Assembly: GCA_003170575.1 (NCBI GenBank)
Contig: PMZB01000055.1
Location: 2,026 to 7,167, forward strand
Direction: 5' to 3'
Source of the DNA: Chlamydiia bacterium
GTDB lineage: Bacteria; Chlamydiota; Chlamydiia; Chlamydiales; FEN-1388
DNA: 5,142 nucleotides
Shown here: positions 1 to 5,142 of the stretch, one piece after another
Position numbering within the stretch: the first letter of the stretch is position 1
Layout: each line of letters opens with the position of its first letter
Position numbers and translations under genes: made by a program
Notes under the pieces: generated by a model
Database searches by the model: none
Seen by the model: only the letters and a program-made list of their open reading frames with translations
Told to the model about the DNA's origin: nothing

Positions 1-268
1 CGGTTTGAGGAAGTGCAGCAAGGAATTCTGCAATTTTTCGAAAGAGCATTTGATCCTTAATAAATACCCCTAAGTCAATCTTGAGTTCTTGTGTAAAGAG
101 AGTTGTGATGGGGAAGTGATTGCGAATTGTTTCGAGCACTCTGGACCTGAGCTCTGCGATTTTGGCGTCAGCTTCGTGAGGCGTGTCATGAAGGGTGAGC
201 GATTCGAGAGAACTACTGAGTTCTTGTAGGCTTTCTGGAGAAGGTGTGCTGGATAATGCAACAGTCAT
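1..268 (-). CDS. Copy A: N-terminal part of a third family paralogue, cut by the window edge
   Basis: This frame is open from an ATG at 268-266 to the left edge, giving 89 complete codons and no stop. It begins MTVALSSTPSPESLQ and continues with RVLETIRNHFPITTLF, the same N-terminal block as the two larger genes here, so it is a genuine third copy and not a fragment on its own evidence. The start aligns with the ATG of copy B (MAVELSS) and is preceded by an AT-rich spacer with no strong Shine-Dalgarno sequence; a GGA lies about 14 bases upstream. The first 30 residues are rich in Ser, Thr and Pro and look disordered, followed by predicted helices. It shares with copy C a 5-residue insertion (near KIA-L, about residues 31-45) that copy B lacks. 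The central and C-terminal domains lie outside the window, so whether the gene is intact cannot be told. Function unknown. Confidence 0.88.
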   Translation of the reverse strand, partial: MTVALSSTPSPESLQELSSSLESLTLHDTPHEADAKIAELRSRVLETIRNHFPITTLFTQELKIDLGVFIKDQMLFRKIAEFLAALPQT

Positions 269-379
269 AGTATTGTTTGTTTTCCAAAATTAAGGTTTTA
301 AGTAAAAATCAAATATTGTAAGTATAATTTAAAAATTCAAATATTCGCAATACTTGTGTGTATTTCGCGCTGATGTACT
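269..379 (-). promoter_or_regulatory. AT-rich intergenic spacer between copy B and copy A, with a candidate promoter
   Basis: This is the only substantial non-coding stretch in the window. Reading the minus strand, a candidate -35 TTGCGA (345-350) and -10 TATACT (321-326) are separated by 18 bases; TATACT matches the sigma70 consensus at five of six positions and TTGCGA at four of six. Transcription would start near 314, giving a leader of roughly 45 bases before the ATG of copy A. The sequence is strongly AT-rich, so a chance match is possible. No operator-like repeat is seen apart from the hairpins listed separately. If real, this gives copy A its own transcription start, separate from the C-B pair. 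Confidence 0.4.
331..355 (-). terminator. Weak AT-rich hairpin followed by five T, possible terminator for the C-B transcript
   Basis: On the minus strand, arms AAGTATT (355-349) and AATATTT (345-339) can pair over a GCG loop with one G-U wobble, and a run of five T follows at 335-331 after GAA. The stem is almost all A-T, so it would be weak. It also overlaps the candidate -35 box for copy A, so the two readings compete. Position after a stop codon favours some terminator role, but the support is thin. Confidence 0.2.
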
Positions 380-387
380 TTACATCA
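371..387 (-). other. Perfect 7-bp inverted repeat over the stop codon of copy B
   Basis: Arms TGATGTA (371-377) and TACATCA (381-387) are perfectly complementary around a 3-base loop. The TAA stop of copy B (382-380) starts in one arm and runs into the loop. No T-run follows on the minus strand, so it is not a classical intrinsic terminator; it could shield the 3' end of the C-B transcript, or be chance. The equivalent position at the end of copy C (2775-2790) does not carry it. Confidence 0.4.
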
Positions 388-2770
388 TCCGTTTGCGCAG
401 GTTAAGAATCGACCAGTAGGTAAGTTCAGGGCACACTCCCCGCTCAGATCTCTTGTTCGGAGGGTACGCCGCTAGCACGTCAAATAAACAAAGCGAGTAG
501 TTGTCTACGGGACTCAGAAGGTCTTCAAGAAGGTTTTTTTCTTCGCTTGTATGGAGCGCAAATCTCATTCCGTTTTGTTTCAGGCAGGTTTCAGGAAGTA
601 CTTTTTCCGTTGGATATGATATATCTGTTGTCATAAGCCATCCGCCCGGTTTTAGCAATTTTGCAATATGAGGTAAAAATTGTGGGTAGTGTCGAGGAGC
701 GAAGAATGCTGCTTTCATATAAAATATGTCAAATCCACTTTCTAGTTTTTCTTTCAAAAGAGGAGGGTAGAATTGAGGTTTTGTAATATCTGCACTCACG
801 AATGTCACAGTTCTATTTCTGGGAGAATCTGCTCCATGATACTGCCAGGGGAAATCAATGCGCACTTGGTTTCCATTTTGAGAAGAGAGAACAACTTTAT
901 CTAAATCAACTCCTATGCTTTTTAGATTAAAAAAGAATTTTCCCGCTATTTTTTCCATCTTTTGTTTGCCTTTGGAGTAAACGCTTACTGCTGCCCCAAG
1001 TTTCAATTGATACCAGAAATACAGGGATTGTTTTAAGGATTCATATAAAGCTTTTTCGGACCATCTATCTCTCATTTGTGCGAGCGTAGCAGCAAACTCA
1101 TCGTATGAGATAAGTGTACAATCTACAAATGTGAACTCTTTTGCATCTGTTGCTAACATAACGCTGCAATCAGGACCAGAACAGCCGTAGACGACATGTT
1201 TCTCTTCTGTTTCGGGATTCACAATTTTTCTAAGACTGCGAAAATAGGCATTGAAGACTATACCGATGCTATCATGGATGCGTGGATCAAGGTTTAGCAG
1301 GGGGGCAAATTGGTCTATTTGTTTTGTGGGTATTTGAGCTAAAAGAGATAAGGCCTCAGGTAGATTTTGGTATTTTAATTTGGGATCTTGAAGGAATTTT
1401 TTCAAGCGCCTGTCAACCTCTTCATCTGGCAAATAGTGACTTAAAAAAGCAATGCCCAGTGGTTCAATGTACTCATGGGTTTTGCTTTTGGGTATGCCGA
1501 AAAAAATTTCTTGATGGCAACAATTCGCTCTGATTGGCGTATAAGACTGAATGTCCCAAATGCGTTTAAGGGCGCATCTTACCCAATCCTCAGGATTTTC
1601 AGAGGTAAATTCTGGATCGTTGTACGTGTATGTAATGATCTGATCTTGATCGGATAATTTTTTACGTACTGACTCAACTCCTTTTTTCACCAATTCTTCG
1701 GTTTGTTTCCAGTGAATCATAAGCTTTTCTTCAATGTATGCATCCACTTCATCCTCACGCAATACAAGAACAGAAGAGTTTGGAAGAGAATCCTCATCCA
1801 TGCAAATATCCTTATGAAATTGCAGGTAACATGGATCAACGAGATATTTTGATGAATCATTCGCAGTTACTTCTACAATACTGTGAGCGATTGCAAGGGT
1901 CACTTTTGGTTCAAGATCGAAACGAGCCAACACTTGGGTTGTATACCCAAGAGCATGTAAACAGGCCTCCATGATTGTGGCTGCAGTAAAACCATGACGG
2001 TTATAACCAGAACGGTTTCGGAAGGAAAGGGGGTTATCTGGGTAATGCAGCTCATTTTCCCTGAGATACATTTTTGTGATATCTCGAACAAAAGGAATAA
2101 GTTGTTCAGCGGTGGAGGTAAGCTCTGTTTTAAAGGTGGGGAACACTTTGTTCGAGAAAAAATGGATACGAAGACATTCTCGAATGAAGCGTTCTCCCTC
2201 TTCTTTGATCTTTGCATTTATGGGCACGACATTCCACTCTTTTAGCCCGGAAGCATGGTGCATGATTGGAATCATGATCTCTCTTTTTTCAGTTTGCAGA
2301 ACAGTAAGCGCATCTTTTAAGGTGAAAAGGTGATCTTCAAGCGGATTTTTTAGTAGATCCTTTGTGAATGATTTTTTATTCACGACATCAGCACAAGCAT
2401 CATAGAGTGACTCTACATATGGAGTCGGATCTTGGTCTTGGGAGGTCAAAGCCTTAATCTCCACAAGCAAGTCGCTTTTCTCAAAATGCCTGGCGATGAA
2501 GTCTTTATCCACAGGGCCGGTTTGAGGAAGTGTAGCAAGAAATTCCGCAATTTTTCGAAAGAGCATTTGATCTTTGATAAGTACCCCTAAGTCAATCTTG
2601 AGTTCTGGTGTAAAGAGAGTTGTGATGGGGAAGTGATTGCGAATTGTTTCGAGCACTCTGGTCCTGAGGTCTTCATCTTGAGGCGTTTCATGAATTGAGA
2701 GCGATTCAAGAGAACAGGTGAGTCCCTGTATGCTATCTGGAGGGGGATTACTGGATAATTCAACGGCCAT
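380..2770 (-). CDS. Copy B: 796-residue uncharacterised protein with transglutaminase-like and methyltransferase-like regions
   Basis: Not a family I can name. The ATG at 2770 is chosen because it aligns with the start of copy A and lies 4 bases after the stop of copy C. Residues 1-35 are Ser/Pro-rich; 36-240 look helical. Residues 250-320 carry a pattern like the transglutaminase/arylamine N-acetyltransferase fold: CLHALGY (C270), AHSIVEV (H296) and YLVDP (D312). The His-Asp spacing of 16 fits that fold, but C270 is closer to the His than the usual nucleophile. Residues 335-380 form a charged helical, perhaps coiled-coil, linker. Residues 525-796 resemble a class I SAM methyltransferase: VVYGCSGPDCSV to FVD550 (strand 1 to strand 2 acid), FVSAD661, FDIFYMKAAF (strand 4), LLKPGGWLMTTD (705-716, strand 5) and a final YWSILNLRK strand; about 90 extra residues lie between strands 2 and 3. 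No signal peptide or membrane segment is seen. The domain calls are inference from motifs; the substrate is unknown. Confidence 0.93.
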   Translation of the reverse strand: MAVELSSNPPPDSIQGLTCSLESLSIHETPQDEDLRTRVLETIRNHFPITTLFTPELKIDLGVLIKDQMLFRKIAEFLATLPQTGPVDKDFIARHFEKSDLLVEIKALTSQDQDPTPYVESLYDACADVVNKKSFTKDLLKNPLEDHLFTLKDALTVLQTEKREIMIPIMHHASGLKEWNVVPINAKIKEEGERFIRECLRIHFFSNKVFPTFKTELTSTAEQLIPFVRDITKMYLRENELHYPDNPLSFRNRSGYNRHGFTAATIMEACLHALGYTTQVLARFDLEPKVTLAIAHSIVEVTANDSSKYLVDPCYLQFHKDICMDEDSLPNSSVLVLREDEVDAYIEEKLMIHWKQTEELVKKGVESVRKKLSDQDQIITYTYNDPEFTSENPEDWVRCALKRIWDIQSYTPIRANCCHQEIFFGIPKSKTHEYIEPLGIAFLSHYLPDEEVDRRLKKFLQDPKLKYQNLPEALSLLAQIPTKQIDQFAPLLNLDPRIHDSIGIVFNAYFRSLRKIVNPETEEKHVVYGCSGPDCSVMLATDAKEFTFVDCTLISYDEFAATLAQMRDRWSEKALYESLKQSLYFWYQLKLGAAVSVYSKGKQKMEKIAGKFFFNLKSIGVDLDKVVLSSQNGNQVRIDFPWQYHGADSPRNRTVTFVSADITKPQFYPPLLKEKLESGFDIFYMKAAFFAPRHYPQFLPHIAKLLKPGGWLMTTDISYPTEKVLPETCLKQNGMRFALHTSEEKNLLEDLLSPVDNYSLCLFDVLAAYPPNKRSERGVCPELTYWSILNLRKRMM

Positions 2771-2781
2771 AACCCTAAACC
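2768..2781 (-). promoter_or_regulatory. Copy C stop / copy B start junction, likely translational coupling
   Basis: On the minus strand the TAG stop of copy C (2777-2775) is followed by GGTT and then the ATG of copy B. The only Shine-Dalgarno-like bases, TAGGG, contain the stop codon itself and lie 2 bases from the ATG, too close for a normal site. No promoter fits in 4 bases, although one inside the end of copy C cannot be excluded. The arrangement suggests that copy B is translated by ribosomes finishing copy C. Confidence 0.5.
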
Positions 2782-5142
2782 ATCCGTTTGCGAAGGTTAA
2801 GGACTGACCAGTAGGTCTGGTCCGAACCCGGAGTACGCATATATCTCTCGTGAGGATGGAAAAATTCGAGTGAAGGAATCGTGCAAAGTGGGTCGAATGG
2901 CGGAATCATAAGGCCTTCAAATATTTGCTTCTCTTCACTTCCTTGGAGTGCAAATGTCAAGCCATTTTGCTCCAGGCATTTTTCTGGAGGCATTTCCTCC
3001 ATCATGAATGTTTTATCAGCAGTCATCAACCATCCCCCTTTTCTGATTGATTTTGCAATGTGTGGTAAAAATTGTGGGTAATACAGGGGAACGCGAAAGG
3101 CTGCCTTCATATAAAATATGTCAAATTTGTTTTCCATTTTTGCTTTCAAAAGATCAGGGTAGGATTTAGGGTTTGTGATATCCGCACACACCAATATCAC
3201 AGTTCTATTTCTGGAAGATGAGGCTCCATGATACTGCCACGGGAAATCAACGTGAATTTCGTTGTTATTAGTGGAGAGAACTACTTTATTTAGATCAACA
3301 CCGAGACCTCTTAAATTAAAAAAGAATTTTAACGCTAAATCTTTCATTTCCTGCTTGCCGTCGCAGTAGTGGCTTATTGCTCCCCCATTTCGAAATTGCC
3401 GTGTTAAAAAGCTATCGCTTTGTTCGAGTTGTGAACATAGAGCAAATTCGGAAAAGGGGTTAGGGTCTTTAAGTTGAGTTAACGCAAGCTCAAATTCCTG
3501 GTAGGAGATAGGTGTAAGATCAACAAATGTGCATTCTTGGGCATCGGTTGCTAACATAACGCTTATGCAGTCCGCACCAGAACAAGCGTGGATAACACGT
3601 ACGTCTTTTCCTTGGGGATTGACAAATTTTTTAAGACTCCGGAAATAGGCGTTTAAGAATACCCCAATTACTTTAATGCGTGGATCCGGGTCAAGAAGGG
3701 AAGCGTAGTTTTCTCTTTGTATTGATGGAAGGTGTGCAATAAGAGACAAAGCTTCAGGAGAGTTTTGCCTTGGATTGTGAAGCAATAGGGCCAAGCGTCT
3801 TTCAACTTCTTTATCAGGCAAATGGGGACTCAAAGAGCTAATACCCATTGCTTTAATGTACTCATGCGTTTTACTTGGTGAGGGGGCGTCAACAAAAATC
3901 TCTTGAAATCCACGATTTGAAAGAATTGGGCTATATGTTCGAACATCCCAAACACGTTTCAAGGCTCCTCTTACCCACTCTTCAGGATTTGAAGGGATGT
4001 ATTCAGGAGGGATTCCCAGGCGGTCAATTATAAAAGGAATGATCTGATCTTGTTCGGAAAGCTTTTTACGTACTGACTCAACCCCCTTTTTAACCAACTC
4101 AGCGTTTTGCACAAAATGAACCATAAGCTTTTCTTCGATGTGGGTATCAACTTCATCTTCCCTCAATACGAGAACAGGAGCGGTAGGAAGCAGCGCTTCT
4201 TCGCAAACATCTTTATGAAATTGAATGTACGTTGGATCAACAACATATCTTGACGCATCAGTCGCCGTAACTTCCACAATACTGTGGGCTGTTGCGAGTG
4301 TCACTTTTGGGTCAAGATCGGAACGGACCATAACTCGTGTTTTATATCCAAGAACATGCAAACAGGATTCCATGATTGTAGCTGAGGTAAGTCCATGATG
4401 GTTATAGCCAGAAGGGTTTCGGAAAGAGAGGGGGGTATCCGGGCAATCTTTTCCGTGCTCCCTGAGATAGATTTTTGTACTATTTTGAACAAAAGGAATA
4501 AGCTGTTCAGCGGTTGACGTGAGGCCTTGTTTAAAAGTGGGTTTCAGTGGCTCTTTGAGGGCATATATACTAATGCATTCTCGAATAAAGTATTGGCCCC
4601 CTTCTTTGATCGTTTCGACTTTTTGAAGGACGATTTTGCATTGGGCTTGAGTTCTAGCAATGGTGTTTGGAGAGTGCTGCGCAACAAGGGCATTTTTTAA
4701 TGTGAAAATACGCCCTTCAATCGCTGATTTAAGTAACTCTTCCGAGAATAATTTTTTGTTGAGAACATCAGCACACGCCTCATATAACGACGCCAAATAG
4801 GGAGTCGGATCTTCCTTGAACAAAGCTTTAATTTCCACAAGCAAGCCACTCTTCTCAAAATGCCTGGCGATGGAGTCTTTATCCACAGGGCCGGTTTGAG
4901 GAAGTGCAGCAAGGAATTCTGCAATTTTTCGGAAGAGCATTTGATCATTGATAAATACGCCTAGATCAATTTTGAGTTCTGGAGTAAAGAGAGTTGTGAT
5001 GGGGAAGTGATTTCGAATTGTCTCGAGCACTCTTGCCTTGAGTTTTGCGATTTTGCAGTCAGCTTCACGAGGCGTGTCGTGAAGGGTGAGCGATTCCAGA
5101 GAACTTGTAAGCCCAGATATGTTATCTGGGGGAGGATTGCTG
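2775..5142 (-). CDS. Copy C: nearly complete paralogue of copy B, start just beyond the right edge
   Basis: The frame stays open to the right edge. A GTG at 5030 could be taken as a start, but it is the internal Val of RVLETIRNHF; 37 more codons upstream match the N-terminus of copy B (SNPPPDNISGLTSSLESL), so about six codons including the start lie outside and the full protein should be near 794 residues. Architecture matches copy B: Ser/Pro-rich start and helical region; transglutaminase-like segment with CLHVLGY (Cys codon 4362-4364), AHSIVEV (His 4284-4286) and YVVDP (Asp 4236-4238); helical linker with VKKGVESVRKKLS; methyltransferase-like part with VIHACSGADCISV to FVD (3519-3596), FDIFYMKAAF and KGGWLMTAD (3015-3125) and the C-terminal YWSVLNLRKRMV. 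Relative to copy B it has an extra Ile codon in the motif-I region and a 5-residue N-terminal insertion shared with copy A. Most probably co-transcribed with copy B. Function unknown. Confidence 0.93.
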   Translation of the reverse strand, partial: SNPPPDNISGLTSSLESLTLHDTPREADCKIAKLKARVLETIRNHFPITTLFTPELKIDLGVFINDQMLFRKIAEFLAALPQTGPVDKDSIARHFEKSGLLVEIKALFKEDPTPYLASLYEACADVLNKKLFSEELLKSAIEGRIFTLKNALVAQHSPNTIARTQAQCKIVLQKVETIKEGGQYFIRECISIYALKEPLKPTFKQGLTSTAEQLIPFVQNSTKIYLREHGKDCPDTPLSFRNPSGYNHHGLTSATIMESCLHVLGYKTRVMVRSDLDPKVTLATAHSIVEVTATDASRYVVDPTYIQFHKDVCEEALLPTAPVLVLREDEVDTHIEEKLMVHFVQNAELVKKGVESVRKKLSEQDQIIPFIIDRLGIPPEYIPSNPEEWVRGALKRVWDVRTYSPILSNRGFQEIFVDAPSPSKTHEYIKAMGISSLSPHLPDKEVERRLALLLHNPRQNSPEALSLIAHLPSIQRENYASLLDPDPRIKVIGVFLNAYFRSLKKFVNPQGKDVRVIHACSGADCISVMLATDAQECTFVDLTPISYQEFELALTQLKDPNPFSEFALCSQLEQSDSFLTRQFRNGGAISHYCDGKQEMKDLALKFFFNLRGLGVDLNKVVLSTNNNEIHVDFPWQYHGASSSRNRTVILVCADITNPKSYPDLLKAKMENKFDIFYMKAAFRVPLYYPQFLPHIAKSIRKGGWLMTADKTFMMEEMPPEKCLEQNGLTFALQGSEEKQIFEGLMIPPFDPLCTIPSLEFFHPHERYMRTPGSDQTYWSVLNLRKRMV

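Larger units (their letters stand above)
1..5142 (-). repeat. Tandem array of three paralogous genes (unit about 2.4 kb)
   Basis: The same gene occurs three times head to tail: A (partial), B (complete), C (nearly complete). The 5' blocks are the most similar: 2478-2532 and 4852-4906 match at 54 of 55 bases, and 1-67 and 4892-4958 at 64 of 67. Over residues 39-108 of copy B, 65 of 70 are identical in copy C. Similarity falls in the middle and is moderate but clear at the C-terminus. The array probably extends beyond one or both edges. No transposase or flanking direct repeats are seen, so unequal recombination is a more natural origin than transposition. Confidence 0.85.

Noticed and set aside
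70..261. Minus-strand 63-codon ORF near the left edge
   Set aside because: It is out of frame with the open frame starting at 268, which matches the N-termini of copies B and C and is the real gene.
323..328. TATAAT on the plus strand as a divergent promoter
   Set aside because: No plus-strand gene follows it, no convincing -35 is in place, and the region is so AT-rich that the match is expected by chance.
1900..2217. Minus-strand alternate-frame ORF of 105 codons whose translation resembles another alternate-frame ORF at 4301-4492 (shared ISG, PSET, QSW and PILxQK-like pieces)
   Set aside because: Both lie at homologous places in copies B and C and in the same shifted frame, so their likeness follows from similarity of the real coding frame. 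There is no ribosome binding site or independent support for an overlapping gene.
1282..2333. Several plus-strand ORFs of 60-85 codons inside copy B, and one at 2881-3081 inside copy C
   Set aside because: They are antisense to a strongly conserved coding frame, lack plausible starts with ribosome binding sites, and show no recognisable protein features.
2771..2781. AACCCTAAACC, resembling a telomere-type repeat
   Set aside because: It occurs once, is not tandemly repeated, and is simply the junction of copy C's stop and copy B's start.
5028..5030. GTG as the start codon of copy C
   Set aside because: It is the internal Val of the conserved RVLETIRNHF block; the reading frame and homology continue upstream to the window edge.

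Overview
The window holds a tandem array of one large protein family, all on the minus strand. One copy is complete (380-2770, 796 codons). One is nearly complete and runs off the right edge (2775 to beyond 5142). The first 89 codons of a third run off the left edge (1-268). No tRNA, rRNA, CRISPR array, insertion sequence or plus-strand gene could be supported. Nearly every base is coding; the exceptions are a 111-base AT-rich gap (269-379) and a 4-base gap (2771-2774).

In transcription order (right to left) the array reads copy C (2775 to >5142), copy B (380-2770), copy A (<1-268). C and B are separated by only 4 bases and look co-transcribed and translationally coupled. B and A are separated by an AT-rich spacer with a hairpin over B's stop codon, a weak second hairpin and a plausible sigma70-type promoter for A.

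I do not recognise the family by name. From motifs, each protein seems to be cytosolic-type and modular: a helical N-terminal region; a central segment with the His and Asp spacing of a transglutaminase/arylamine N-acetyltransferase-like fold but no clear nucleophile Cys where one is expected; a charged helical linker; and a C-terminal segment resembling a Rossmann-like class I SAM-dependent methyltransferase with a large insertion. No signal peptide or membrane segment is visible. Function is therefore open: a modifying enzyme, possibly a secreted effector, is an inference only.

The copies differ in a patchy way. The first ~110 codons of B and C are almost identical, a short segment near codons 156-187 is unalignable, and copy A switches between C-like and B-like sequence within 268 bases. 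This suggests repeated duplication with recombination or gene conversion between copies.

The organism is a bacterium of moderate to low G+C content. Tandem families of large uncharacterised proteins are common in host-associated intracellular bacteria such as the environmental Chlamydiae, but nothing here fixes the taxon.
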